DNA of 64,000 bases, from NCBI RefSeq assembly GCF_000241525.1, contig NZ_AHIL01000026.1, positions 279,649-343,648 of the forward strand, read 5' to 3'. The notes beneath the pieces were generated by a model. That model saw only the letters and a program-made list of their open reading frames with translations, did not search any database and was not told the DNA's origin. Below, piece by piece: positions 26,086 through 34,791 of the stretch. The stretch comes from Comamonas testosteroni ATCC 11996 (GTDB taxonomy: Bacteria > Pseudomonadota > Gammaproteobacteria > Burkholderiales > Burkholderiaceae_C). Position numbers and translations under genes: made by a program. The stretch's first letter is position 1. Every line of letters starts with the position of its first letter.

Positions 26086-26865
26086 TCAGTGGCTTCCCTG
26101 GCGATCCACGATCAGTGCAATGTGGTGTCCAGTCAGGTAGAGCGCTATTTCCGGCGCATCGAACTTCACCGTGGCGGAGCCCAGAGGCACGTCGTCTTCA
26201 TTCGCGATACGGCTTGCCACAAAATAGGACGGCGTCTTGTTCAGCCGGGCGATACCGAACGAATGGTCATTGCCGCCACGCAATGCATCGATCAGATAGG
26301 GACGGCCAGAGTAGATCATGCCCACGATGCTGTCAGGCTCGTCCTAGTTGCTGGCCGTTACCGTGTCGTCCGACATATTGTTCATGAAGATACGGGCATA
26401 GCGCAGATCGCTGCAGAGTTCATGCATGAAGTCGCCGACTTTGTGCACCAGCGAATCCTGCGTGAATTGCGCTGCGCGCTGCTGGCGCGTGAGCATGGAC
26501 AGACTCGGCGGATCTTAGCGATACCGGGTGGTCAGCTGGATCACCGAGCCCTGGCGCGCCACCATATTGGTCACACTCAGCATTTCCGTGAACAGCCGGT
26601 CCATGATGCGAGCCGTCGTCTTGGCTTCGTATTCGGCGCTGGCCGTCAAGCGGTCCAGCTCTGCACCCACGACTCGCTTGGACATCCACCACCCCGGACC
26701 AGCCACCAAGGTCAGCCACGCAACGGCCATTCCCAGCGTCGCCATGCGCACGGTGGATCGCATTGACTGCTTGCGCTGAGCTTGCTGCGGTAATGCCTTG
26801 CCCACGTACTCTCCCCAGGCCGTTTTGAACGCATGGTAACAAGTACGTCTGGAGCGAAAAGTCAT
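26086..26865 (-). pseudogene. Membrane sensor protein, N-terminal part, two nonsense codons
   Basis: A single reverse-strand frame encodes a membrane anchor (MATLGMAVAWLTLVAGPGWWM), ARIMDRLFTEMLSVTNMVARQ and then a periplasmic dCache/PDC-like domain with MHELCSDLRYARIFMNN and GMIYSGRPYLIDALRGG. It is interrupted by TAA at 26515-26517 and TAG near 26344. The TAG sits where tryptophan (TGG) is expected in SN-W-DEPDS, and the TAA probably replaced CAA. The kinase or GGDEF output domain is missing: the frame stops at 26086. The intact parent was likely a histidine kinase or diguanylate cyclase. Confidence 0.8.
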
Positions 26866-26925
26866 CAGGGAAGCCGATGCCGCGGCCGGAGGAGTCCTCT
26901 CCTGTGCATGGCCGCAGGTATGCGG

Positions 26926-26956
26926 CTAAACTAAGTCTGTATCAGTCGGAGTTATG
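26926..26956. promoter_or_regulatory. Predicted Rrf2 operator in front of its own gene
   Basis: The right half GTCGGAGTTATG matches 11 of 12 bases of the half-site at 29042-29053. The left half CTAAACTAAGTC is a weaker match, and the spacer is also 7 bp. The site ends 2 bp before the Rrf2 start codon. Confidence 0.6.
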
Positions 26957-26958
26957 CG

Positions 26959-27483
26959 ATGAGTTTTTTGAGCGCAGGTGTCGAATATGGCTTGCACTGC
27001 ATGCTGTACTTGGTTCACTCCGCCGAGCATGGCGTTGCGGAGGCCAGCACCCGTGACCTTGCAGATATGCAGGGCGTACCAGCGGAGTACGTCGCCAAGC
27101 TCTTTACCAAGCTGGGGCATGCTGGACTCGTACGTGCGGCAGAAGGGGTTCGCGGTGGCTTCTCCCTGGCGCGGCCAGCTGAGAAAATTACGGTGAAAGA
27201 CGTCGTGGAGGCAATTGATGGCGTGAAGCCGGTGTTCGATTGCCGGGAGGTACGAGAGCGCTGTGCTGTTTTTGGCGAAGTCGCTCCCGCATGGGCCACA
27301 CGTGGCACTTGTTCCATCCATGCAGTGATGGAGGGAGCAGAGAAGGCCATGCGCGACGAACTCGACCGGCACACGCTTGCGGACCTCGCAAGCCGAACCA
27401 GGTCCAAAGCGCCAGCGAGCCACGAAGCCAAAGTCATCGAATGGTTTGGTGCACGCTCGGCGGCTCGGCGCTCGACCTCTTAG
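26959..27483 (+). CDS. Rrf2 family transcriptional regulator
   Basis: The 174-residue protein begins MSFLSAGVEYGLHCMLYLVH and has the Rrf2 winged helix STRDLADMQGVPAEYVAKLF followed by GLVRAAEGVRGGFSLARP. Many Rrf2 proteins hold an Fe-S cluster on three cysteines; here cysteines occur in FDCREVRERCAVFG and GTCSIH, spaced suitably for cluster or redox sensing. GGAG lies seven bases upstream. It converges with the NADH dehydrogenase-like gene, with which it appears to share an operator motif. Confidence 0.9.
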   Translation: MSFLSAGVEYGLHCMLYLVHSAEHGVAEASTRDLADMQGVPAEYVAKLFTKLGHAGLVRAAEGVRGGFSLARPAEKITVKDVVEAIDGVKPVFDCREVRERCAVFGEVAPAWATRGTCSIHAVMEGAEKAMRDELDRHTLADLASRTRSKAPASHEAKVIEWFGARSAARRSTS

Positions 27484-27577
27484 TTTGGGATGTGAACGGA
27501 TATCGGGACACGGTCCTCATGTAGAAGAGGCGCGAGGTCTCTTCCATCGATTGTCCTGTTTGGAGTTGCCAACACAC

Positions 27578-27668
27578 CCCTTGATACCGCGTCGCTTTGC
27601 CTTGTCGTACTTCTGTACTACCTGTGGCTTCGCGCCTCGTCTCAACCGCAAACCTTCGGTATGCCGGG
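27578..27668 (-). repeat. Dispersed intergenic repeat, copy 2
   Basis: Reverse orientation. It includes GGCTTCGCGCCTCGTC, GTACTTCTGTAC and CCCTTGATACCGCGTCG, and continues into AACCGCAAACCTTCGG. It lies between the 3' ends of the Rrf2 and NADH dehydrogenase-like genes. Confidence 0.8.
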
Positions 27669-27683
27669 GCGTGTCAGCCGTTC

Positions 27684-28889
27684 TCAGGCGACGACTATTC
27701 GCAGGGGGTCAGCCGACTCCAATGCTTCGGCACGATTCGCCGATGGGGGATAGATCCATTCGGTGTTGATTTTCTGCTTGAGCGCCTTTGCCTCCGCTCC
27801 AACCAGCTTGACCGAGCGCTCCCATCCTTCGGTATAGACCGCTCCCCAGGGGCCGAGGTCAAGGCAGGTCACATACTTTGGCTGACTATAAGGAATCGGA
27901 GCCAGCCCAAGCAGATCGGCGGCAACGTTGTGTCCAGCAGAGCGGCCGAGATTCATTGCATGCTGGCACGACATCATGGCTACATGGCCTTGATCGTCAG
28001 TCGCGGCGTAGGCGACATCTCCCGTTGCATAGATGGTTGGCACCGCCTTCACGCGCAAATCATGGTCAACGTGCAATCGACCGTATGCGTCCCGCTCTCC
28101 CGGGATTTGCAATGTGAGTTCATTCGCCCGGGCGCCTGCTGTCCACACGACCGTGCTTGCATCGATGCGCTGACCGGCCGATGTGACCAATCCATGCTCA
28201 TCGATAGCGGTCACACCAGCACCCAGAACCGCAGTTACGCCGAGTTCTGCGAGCGCCTGTTCGATCACCGGCCGCGGGCCCGGCCCGAGGTCGGGTCCAA
28301 TGTCGCTGTTGCGTTCGACAATCACGACATTCACTGCTGCGCTTTCGCCCAGGGCCGCACGTAGCCGGGCAGGCATCTCTGCAGCAGTCTCGATTCCGGT
28401 AAAGCCGCCCCCGACAACGACAAGGGTACGCCTAGCTTCTGTGTCGGGCTGGCTGCGAAGGCTCTGAATGTGCGCTTCAAGAGCCGCCGCTTCATCCACC
28501 TGATCCACGCTGAAGGCGTATCTGGTGAGCCCCGGAATATCGGGTCGGAAGAGCTTGCTCCCGGCTGCAAGCACCAGGCGGTCATAGGACAGCTGAGCAT
28601 CCTGGCCCTGCGCCTTGACGACAACTTGCTGCTGCTGCACGTCAATTTTTTCGACGCTTCCTTGCATGAACCTCACGCCGACGGCATCAAGCAACTCAGT
28701 TAGCTTGACCCGCATGGTGTTTGGGGCTTCCTCGTACAAGCGAGGTCGAACATGTAGCTCAGGCTGGGGGGCCACAAGCACAACTTCAATATCGGAACGC
28801 TTTTGCATGTCCAGGGCGCGCGCCGCAGCAAGGGCGCTCCACATGCCAGCAAAGCCTGCACCAACAATCACGATGCGTTGAGTATTCAC
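27684..28889 (-). CDS. Type II NADH dehydrogenase-like FAD oxidoreductase
   Basis: The 401-residue flavoprotein starts with GTG (AAGGTGA upstream) and has an N-terminal FAD-binding GxGxxG, RIVIVGAGFAGMWSALAAA, and a second dinucleotide fold TLVVVGGGFTGIETAAEMP for NAD(P)H. A C-terminal FAD contact IYATGDVAYA follows. It resembles Ndh-type dehydrogenases that pass electrons from NADH to quinone without pumping protons. The first 49 codons of the longer frame have no family resemblance and were discarded. A palindrome about 130 bp upstream matches the Rrf2 gene promoter. Confidence 0.88.
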   Translation of the reverse strand: MNTQRIVIVGAGFAGMWSALAAARALDMQKRSDIEVVLVAPQPELHVRPRLYEEAPNTMRVKLTELLDAVGVRFMQGSVEKIDVQQQQVVVKAQGQDAQLSYDRLVLAAGSKLFRPDIPGLTRYAFSVDQVDEAAALEAHIQSLRSQPDTEARRTLVVVGGGFTGIETAAEMPARLRAALGESAAVNVVIVERNSDIGPDLGPGPRPVIEQALAELGVTAVLGAGVTAIDEHGLVTSAGQRIDASTVVWTAGARANELTLQIPGERDAYGRLHVDHDLRVKAVPTIYATGDVAYAATDDQGHVAMMSCQHAMNLGRSAGHNVAADLLGLAPIPYSQPKYVTCLDLGPWGAVYTEGWERSVKLVGAEAKALKQKINTEWIYPPSANRAEALESADPLRIVVA

Positions 28890-29021
28890 AGATTCACCTT
28901 CATCCCACGTATCACGGCATGCTCGGTTGGCCTGTTGGCTCACCGAGGTCCGGTAGGAGTATCGACAACTGGCGCGCAGGAGACCGCCTTGGCTCGGCAG
29001 ACTGGAAGTCGCCGGTCGAAC

Positions 29022-29054
29022 ACATAACTCCGACAATCATAGTCGTAGTTATGT
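29022..29054. promoter_or_regulatory. 33-bp palindrome upstream of the NADH dehydrogenase-like gene (Rrf2 operator candidate)
   Basis: ACATAACTCCGAC and GTCGTAGTTATGT form 13-bp arms with one mismatch around a 7-bp centre. The same architecture, with one arm nearly identical, occurs at 26926-26956 before the Rrf2 gene. Confidence 0.65.
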
Positions 29055-29391
29055 GAGAGCACATCAAATGGAAGATTCCCGGCCAAAGATTGAGGATTTC
29101 AGCTGTTGCAATAGAGATGCAAAGGACGCCGCGAGTGAAGGGCGCACGAGTGATCGCCGGTGTGCCTGGTGCGGGTTGACCTTGCTCCCTGCAAAGTGGA
29201 TTTCTTCACCCTGTTCAAGAAACGACAAAGGGACAAGCAATGGCAGCAAGTCGGTGCGTAGCACACGCTTGAAATTCAAGCCACCAGACGCATGCCAGGT
29301 CCGTGGTGGGCAATCGCAACCGGTGGTCGTAGCGATTCAGGGCATTCCAAGGCCAGCCAGAGCGGTGAGGGCGCTTACAAAGCCGGATTAG
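29053..29391 (+). CDS. Unidentified 112-codon frame, possibly decayed
   Basis: The frame includes CAWCGLTLLPAKWISSPCSR, which recalls a zinc-ribbon, and is followed by a rightward terminator at 29431. There is no ribosome site and no recognised family; it may be a degraded gene. Confidence 0.2.
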   Translation: MRAHQMEDSRPKIEDFSCCNRDAKDAASEGRTSDRRCAWCGLTLLPAKWISSPCSRNDKGTSNGSKSVRSTRLKFKPPDACQVRGGQSQPVVVAIQGIPRPARAVRALTKPD

Positions 29392-29430
29392 TCGATGGTT
29401 GAAGCGGCTGGATGCGACCGCATTGAGGGA

Positions 29431-29453
29431 GCTCCCGAAGGGGAGCCGTTTTT
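29431..29453 (+). terminator. Rightward terminator
   Basis: GCTCCC-gaag-GGGAGC followed by CGTTTTT. Only a rightward transcript would meet the T-run, yet no firm rightward gene precedes it. Confidence 0.6.
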
Positions 29454-29462
29454 CCCGAGTAC

Positions 29463-30863
29463 TTAAACCACCGCAGCGCTGAACGGCTCGGGCCTTCTCG
29501 CCAGCAGATGAGACAGCCTTTGAAGGCCCGTCTGCAAGCGTCTGCGGTCCTTGATGCTGCCCAACGAGATACGAATGGCATTGACGGAGTCGCTGCTGGC
29601 GGCACTAGTTGTGAATGCCTCCGCCGGCGTGACTGCGATACCCTCGCTGCCGGCTGCACGCGCAAGCTGTGAGGAGCTCCAATACCCTGGCAACTCGAGC
29701 CATACATGAAGGCCGTCTCCAGTGCCGCTGTACCTCCCCGCAAGAATATCCCTGGCCATCCAGTGGCGCAGACGCGCCTCCTTACGTACGCCTTCCATCA
29801 ACGCGGCAGCCGAGCCGTCGAGGATCCACTGTGTGGCCAGTGCGGCCGTCAGAGGTGCGACCATCAGCGCAAATGACCTGAGCGCGACCAGAAAACGTTC
29901 ACGTTCATACTGGTCACGTATGAGCACGAAGGCGACACGCAAGCCGGGCGTCAGGCACTTCGACAGGGTCGAGATGTAGGACACCTGTTCCGGGGCAAAC
30001 GTGGCAATAGGTGGTGGCGGTGCATCGGCAAGCAGCCAGTAGGGGTCATCTTCGACGATGCGTACAGTGCAGCGCTTGGCGATTTTGGCGAGCTCCTTGC
30101 GCCGGCGCTCCGGAATGGTGATGGCGGTCGGGTTCTGCAATGTAGGGTTGAGGTAGACCAGCCGAGGCTGGTGCTGATGGCAGGCTTGCTCCAGCATCTC
30201 GGGCACCATCCCGTGCTGATCCGCTTCCACCGCAACGATGCGTCGGCCGAACTGGGTCGCAGCAGTACGCAGGCCCGGATAACTTGCTGGCTCTGTCATT
30301 ATCACATCGCCAGGCTTCGTCAGCGCCAAGATCAATGCGGCAATTGCTGCTTGCGCGCCCGGACAGACAACAACCTGCGCTGAATCCAGGGATCCAAACA
30401 TCGGCTCCAGCCATCTGGCTCCTGCCTTACGGTCGGAGTCGCTTCCTCCGCCCAGGTGGTAAGTCATCAGCAATGTGGTGTCTGCCCCCATCATTACCTG
30501 AGAAAGGCCTTGTTTCAGCAGGTCGTCGAAGTCCACGCCAGCGGGTGGGGGCGGTGTGTTCATGCTCAGGTCGAGGACCGAGGTCAGCTCAACTTTCGGT
30601 GCCGCGACATAGGTACCTCGCGCGCCGCGGCCCTCCAGCAGATGGCGGCGTCTGGCTTCGTCGTATGCGCGCGTGACCGTCGTCAGGTCGAGGTTCAGCT
30701 GTGCTGCCAGCTGGCGCTGCGGAGGCAGACGATCACCCGGTTTGAGCGATCCGTCTGCCATTGCCGCCTGCAAGGCATCCGCAATCTGCAAGAAGCGCGG
30801 CCCGCCATGCACGGCCAATCGCGGCAGCCAAACTGGCAAACTGTCATCTTGTATGGTTTTCAT
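29463..30863 (-). CDS. MocR/GabR-type regulator (GntR HTH fused to aminotransferase-like domain)
   Basis: The 466-residue protein has a GntR winged helix at about residues 22-85 (GDRLPPQRQLAAQLNLDLTTVTRAYDEA). A fold-type I PLP domain follows, with YLNPTLQNPTA, IVEDDPYWLL and the probable PLP lysine in STLSKCLTPGLR. MocR proteins use PLP or its amino-acid adducts as effectors and bind paired half-sites. The adjacent intergenic DNA has such sites. The opposite gene is a small membrane protein, so that or the gene itself may be the target. Confidence 0.92.
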   Translation of the reverse strand: MKTIQDDSLPVWLPRLAVHGGPRFLQIADALQAAMADGSLKPGDRLPPQRQLAAQLNLDLTTVTRAYDEARRRHLLEGRGARGTYVAAPKVELTSVLDLSMNTPPPPAGVDFDDLLKQGLSQVMMGADTTLLMTYHLGGGSDSDRKAGARWLEPMFGSLDSAQVVVCPGAQAAIAALILALTKPGDVIMTEPASYPGLRTAATQFGRRIVAVEADQHGMVPEMLEQACHQHQPRLVYLNPTLQNPTAITIPERRRKELAKIAKRCTVRIVEDDPYWLLADAPPPPIATFAPEQVSYISTLSKCLTPGLRVAFVLIRDQYERERFLVALRSFALMVAPLTAALATQWILDGSAAALMEGVRKEARLRHWMARDILAGRYSGTGDGLHVWLELPGYWSSSQLARAAGSEGIAVTPAEAFTTSAASSDSVNAIRISLGSIKDRRRLQTGLQRLSHLLARRPEPFSAAVV

Positions 30864-30889
30864 ACGCAGACATTTTGTCTCAATGTATG
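30851..30889. promoter_or_regulatory. MocR operator candidate with three half-sites
   Basis: GTATG (30851), CATAC (30861) and GTATG (30885) flank an internal palindrome AGACATTTTGTCT at 30868-30880. The two TGTATGG copies are direct repeats 34 bp apart, as is common for MocR proteins. The first overlaps the 5' end of the coding region. Confidence 0.5.
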
Positions 30890-31031
30890 GAAATTGCTTT
30901 TAAGTAATATGCCTCAGAGCGTGTGGCGATCCCATTCTTGTATGGCAATCGCCGACGTTTTCGCCTCTCTCCTTCGGGAGGCGGTGTTCCTCACGATAGA
31001 CAGTGTCAAGTCATAGCTGGAAAATCTCAAA

Positions 31032-31265
31032 ATGATCGATTGGGTCCCTGTACTCTTTGTTACGTTCAAGGTTCTCATCTTCGGTGCGTGCATGTTCTTC
31101 GCCATCAAGTGGCATTACGACCAAGGAAAGAAGGGCATGGACAGGCGCGCGTTGCTGCGCACGGGAAGCAAGGTCGCTGCCGCCTTCATGCTGGCGCTGC
31201 TGTGTGTGCTGCTGTTCACCTTCGGCCTTGCCAAGATGCTCGGTATGGACTTGAGCCTCCCATGA
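31032..31265 (+). CDS. Small membrane protein, two helices
   Basis: The 77-residue product MIDWVPVLFVTFKVLIFGACM has one membrane helix at residues 5-23, a basic loop HYDQGKKGMDRRALL, and a second helix at 48-68. The topology and basic loop recall conserved small proteins of unknown function in Burkholderiales. The upstream ribosome site is weak (GGAAA). Confidence 0.65.
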   Translation: MIDWVPVLFVTFKVLIFGACMFFAIKWHYDQGKKGMDRRALLRTGSKVAAAFMLALLCVLLFTFGLAKMLGMDLSLP

Positions 31266-31433
31266 CTGCAAAGGCTGGTCGGCCGATATTCAGTCATGCA
31301 ATGAACCTTGCACTCATCGCACGACCGTAACTTGTTGCCTTATCGACGGTGGCAATCTGCTTTGCGTCGCTGTTGCAGACTACCTTTGGCTCCAGGCATT
31401 CGGTAGATCACTTGCTTCGGATGACGAGGTCGC

Positions 31434-32318
31434 TCAATGCTCCACCGTCAGACTGGCCCTGCTTTTCCGGGCCAGCTCGACAAAAGCCAAAGCAGCGGGC
31501 GAGAGCTTGTCAAAGCTCAGCGCGGCCAACGCGATTTTCCGGCGACAACGGGGCTTTAACTGGCGGTAGACAACACCTGCCGGGGGCTCGGGCAGAGCCA
31601 GGCGTGCGGCAATGGTGACTGCCTCGCCTTGCGCTACAAAGCCCATCATTGAAGTGAGCTGCTCAAACCTGAACAGGGTTCTGGGTGCGGCGCCCTGGCT
31701 GGCCAAAAATGCATCGATATGGGGGCCCGAGCCTGCGCTGGTGCGGATAAAGGGCTGTCCATGAAAGCTCATGGCGCCAATGGCTGATTGGGACGCCAGG
31801 GGGTGCGCAGCGGGCAGCACCGCCACCAGCTCGTCTTCGGCCAGGGGCAGGGTATCGAAGCGCTCGTCGGGCAAGGCGACGAAGCCCAGTTCCACGCGCC
31901 GTTCCAGCAACCACTGAACGACAGTGCTGTCTACGGCCTCCTCAATGTGCACCTCGACCAGGGGGTGCTTCTGCTGAAAGCGTGCCAGGAGGCTCGGCAG
32001 CAGACGCAGCGACGAGGTGGCGCCAAAAGATGCAATGCGCAAGTTGCCCCGGGCAATGCCATGCTCCGCGTCGGCTTCCTGCTGCAATGCCTCTTTTTGC
32101 TGAAGGATGTCATTGGCGCGGCTCAGTAGCCTGACGCCCACTTCGGTCAGTGTTGCCGCAGCCCCTTCGCGCTTGAAAAGCGTGACGCCCAGTTCTGTCT
32201 CCAACTGCTTGATGGCATGGCTGACGCCGCTCTGGGAAATACCGAGCACACCCGCTGCGCGCGAGAAGCTGCCGACCCGGGCGAGTGCTGCAAAGACTTC
32301 GAGTTGCGTGAATGTCAT
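31434..32318 (-). CDS. LysR family regulator
   Basis: The 294-residue protein MTFTQLEVFAALARVGSFSR has the helix-turn-helix SRAAGVLGISQSGVSHAIKQLE and an effector domain of the CbbR/CysB type starting NLRIASFGATSSLRLLP. It is divergent from the EamA exporter, with a 13-bp palindrome in the 51-bp gap. Confidence 0.92.
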   Translation of the reverse strand: MTFTQLEVFAALARVGSFSRAAGVLGISQSGVSHAIKQLETELGVTLFKREGAAATLTEVGVRLLSRANDILQQKEALQQEADAEHGIARGNLRIASFGATSSLRLLPSLLARFQQKHPLVEVHIEEAVDSTVVQWLLERRVELGFVALPDERFDTLPLAEDELVAVLPAAHPLASQSAIGAMSFHGQPFIRTSAGSGPHIDAFLASQGAAPRTLFRFEQLTSMMGFVAQGEAVTIAARLALPEPPAGVVYRQLKPRCRRKIALAALSFDKLSPAALAFVELARKSRASLTVEH

Positions 32319-32344
32319 GAGCTTTTACTCATTCGACGATGAAT

Positions 32345-32357
32345 TCTGATTATCAGA
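32345..32357. promoter_or_regulatory. LysR-box-like palindrome between regulator and EamA exporter
   Basis: TCTGATTATCAGA is a perfect palindrome with the T-N11-A form recognised by many LysR proteins. Confidence 0.5.
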
Positions 32358-32369
32358 TAGTAACGTCTC

Positions 32370-33308
32370 ATGAACACATTACGAACCTCCACCCATCTGG
32401 GATTGATTGGCATGGCTGTCCTGTGGGGCGCTTCCTGGCCCTGGGGACGCATTGTCGCGCAAGCCATGCCTCCATTGGCTGCGGCCAGCCTGCGCTTCTT
32501 TCTGGCCGGGCTCCTGCTGGTGCTGTGGCTGTACCGCAGCGGGCGCATGGGTGCATTGCGTGTCCTGGGGCCTCGCCAATGGGCGGGCCTGGCCTGTGCT
32601 TCTGCCGTAGGTGTGCTGGGCTACTCCGTGTTCTTCTTACAGGCACTCAAGACCGTGCCTGCGGGTAAGGCGGCCATGGTGGTGGCGCTCAACCCGGTTC
32701 TGACCATGCTGTTCGCAGCGCTGCTGTTTCGTGAACGCGTGAACGCCATCATGTGCCTGGGTTTGGGGCTGGCCGTAACGGGCGCCCTGTATGCGCTGAG
32801 TGGCGGCGCTTTGGGGGATCTGGTGTCTTCCTCGTCCGGCGTGGGTGAGTGGCTGCTGCTTGGCTGCGCCGCATGCTGGGTTGCCTATACCCTGATAGGG
32901 CGCATCGTTCTGATCCGCGTGGATGCGCTGACCACGACGACGGCGACCGCACTCATTGGCGCTGCTCTGCTTCTTATGGCCAGCATTGCTCTGGAGGGCT
33001 CGTCCGCCTGGACTGGCCTGGCAAAAGCACCTGCCATCGCCTGGTACAGCGTTGTGGCCCTGGCCCTGGGCGCTACGGCATTGGCTTACGCCTGGTACTT
33101 GAAGGGCGTCCAGGAGCTGGGTGCTGGCGTCGCAGCCGCGTATATGTCCCTGGTGCCGTTGTTTGGCATGCTGCTGTCCAGCTTCTGGCTGGGAGAGCCC
33201 GTTACCAGCTCGCTGCTGGGAGGCGGCGCTACGGCCATCTTCGGCATGTTGTTGATGAATATCGGGCGCATACGACTGGAGAGAACCTCTCACTCGGCGA
33301 CTGCCTGA
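32370..33308 (+). CDS. EamA/RhaT-type DMT exporter
   Basis: The 312-residue protein has ten hydrophobic helices in two homologous EamA halves. The first begins LGLIGMAVLWGASWPWGR and ends near ALNPVLTMLFAALLFRE; the second starts near VGEWLLLGCAACWVAYT. Such proteins export amino acids, nucleosides or small drugs by proton exchange. The LysE-type exporter follows on the same strand after 81 bp, so both may be under the divergent LysR gene. Confidence 0.9.
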   Translation: MNTLRTSTHLGLIGMAVLWGASWPWGRIVAQAMPPLAAASLRFFLAGLLLVLWLYRSGRMGALRVLGPRQWAGLACASAVGVLGYSVFFLQALKTVPAGKAAMVVALNPVLTMLFAALLFRERVNAIMCLGLGLAVTGALYALSGGALGDLVSSSSGVGEWLLLGCAACWVAYTLIGRIVLIRVDALTTTTATALIGAALLLMASIALEGSSAWTGLAKAPAIAWYSVVALALGATALAYAWYLKGVQELGAGVAAAYMSLVPLFGMLLSSFWLGEPVTSSLLGGGATAIFGMLLMNIGRIRLERTSHSATA

Positions 33309-33389
33309 TCCGGGTCGAGTGCTGCTTCTTTCGGCCAGGAGCAGACCTCGACTGATATATTCAAATGCAACAACACTTGAGAAACCATC

Positions 33390-34022
33390 ATGCCTGGCTT
33401 TGAGAATTGGCTTGCTTTCGGCCTTGTTTCCCTTGGAATGGTCCTCACTCCAGGACCAAACATGGTTTACTTGATTTCCCGATCGATATGCCAGGGGCGT
33501 GTCGCCGGGCTTATCTCCTTGGGGGGAGTTGCTCTCGGTTTCGTGTTCTACATGATGTGCGCGGCACTGGGCATTACGGCGATCGTCATGGCGGTGCCGT
33601 ATGCCTACGATGCGTTGCGCATTGGCGGAGCTCTGTACTTGATCTATCTGGCATGGCAAGCCGTCAAGCCGGGCGGTCGCTCTCCGTTTGAGGTCAGGAA
33701 CCTTCCGCAGGACGGCCCAAAGAAGCTGTTCCTGATGGGTTTCCTGACCAATCTTCTCAACCCGAAGATCGCCGTGATGTATCTGTCACTGCTGCCTCAG
33801 TTCATCAGCCCTGAACACGGCAGTGTGCTCTCTCAATCCCTGATTCTGGGCTTCACCCAGATTGTGATCAGCGTCAGTGTGAACGCCGCGATTGCCATGC
33901 TTGCAGGCTCGATAGCAGTATTTCTTTCCGCCCGTCCGAAATGGATCATGGTCCAGCGATGGCTGATGGGAACAGTCCTCGCCAGCTTGGCCGTTCGTAT
34001 GTTGACCGAAACAAGGAAATAG
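33390..34022 (+). CDS. LysE/RhtB family amino-acid exporter
   Basis: The 210-residue protein has six helices and the family hallmark VSLGMVLTPGPNMVYLISRS at the N-terminus, with FLTNLLNPKIAVMYLSLLPQF in the middle. RhtB-type proteins export homoserine lactone, threonine or related amino acids. The ribosome site is weak. Confidence 0.92.
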   Translation: MPGFENWLAFGLVSLGMVLTPGPNMVYLISRSICQGRVAGLISLGGVALGFVFYMMCAALGITAIVMAVPYAYDALRIGGALYLIYLAWQAVKPGGRSPFEVRNLPQDGPKKLFLMGFLTNLLNPKIAVMYLSLLPQFISPEHGSVLSQSLILGFTQIVISVSVNAAIAMLAGSIAVFLSARPKWIMVQRWLMGTVLASLAVRMLTETRK

Positions 34023-34167
34023 CACCTTGCCGAACTGCCTTGGGACGTATTGCGACAGTCATAGATGGACCATTTGCGGCCCTTCACACATCTCAGAGGC
34101 GTTCACCGAGAGATGACGCCATCGCCGAACGTTACACGCCTTGCCCTTGGGGCGGCTGGTACGACCC

Positions 34168-34251
34168 GGCAGACCCAAGGTATGCGGTTGGGACGAGGCG
34201 CGAAGCCACAGACAGTACAGAAGTACGACAAAGTGAACGACGTATCAAGGG
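34168..34251 (+). repeat. Dispersed intergenic repeat, copy 3
   Basis: Forward orientation with GGCAGACCCAAGGTATGCGG, GACGAGGCGCGAAGCC, GTACAGAAGTACGACAA and ACGACGTATCAAGGG. Its right flank (about 30 bp of less conserved repeat) abuts the broken end of the TonB-receptor remnant. Confidence 0.8.
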
Positions 34252-34281
34252 CGGTGTTGGCGGCTCTTGGATGCGGCAGCA

Positions 34282-34641
34282 CGCTGTCACCAGCACATTG
34301 CGCGGATCGCCGTAGACGCCTGTGCCATAAGAGCCCAGGCCCGGCATATAGGTCTTGTCGAACAGGTTGTTCACATTGACCGACATCGACCAGTGTTTGT
34401 CCATCTCGTAACGTGCCATCAGTCCCACCACGGCATAGGAAGGCTGGGGGGCGCGCCAGTACGGAGCGCTGGGCTGCTGGTAATACGTTTCGGTTTGCCT
34501 GGTGACATTGCCACCCACGGTCCAGCGCGACCAGTCACCTTGGAGGCGGTAGGTGGTGCCTAGCTTGAGCAGGTCACCATCGCTTAGTTGGTGAAATTGA
34601 AATTCCTTTGCATAGAGCGAAAGTAACGTGGCGCTAATTTA
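34282..34641 (-). pseudogene. TonB-dependent siderophore receptor, C-terminal remnant
   Basis: The reverse strand reads the last beta-strands of a TonB-dependent receptor: DLLKLGTTYRLQGDWSRW, TVGGNVTRQTETYY, YAVVGLMARYEMDKHWSM, NVNNLFDKTYMPG and GDPRNVLVTA. The expected final aromatic strand end is replaced by the flank of the dispersed repeat, and an upstream stop lies near 34642, so both plug and most of the barrel are gone. Confidence 0.7.
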
Positions 34642-34791
34642 TCGCATTACAGCCTGCTGATTTATCGCGCCGCGCTTCACACGATGGGGCACTACGTTTG
34701 CATCATGGCGCTCATTGCGCGCAGTGAAATCGCCATAGGAGCGTTGCCGCCCGCTGTAGGCCAGAAGCTGTCCTGAGCCGGCAATAAATTT

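Noticed and set aside
32637..33659. 340-codon reverse frame
   Set aside because: Shadow of the EamA exporter; Gln/His-rich low-complexity translation.
34650..34790. Reverse frame reading LLAYSGRQRSYGDFTARNERH
   Set aside because: Considered as a further TonB-receptor or transposase piece; no motif supports either.
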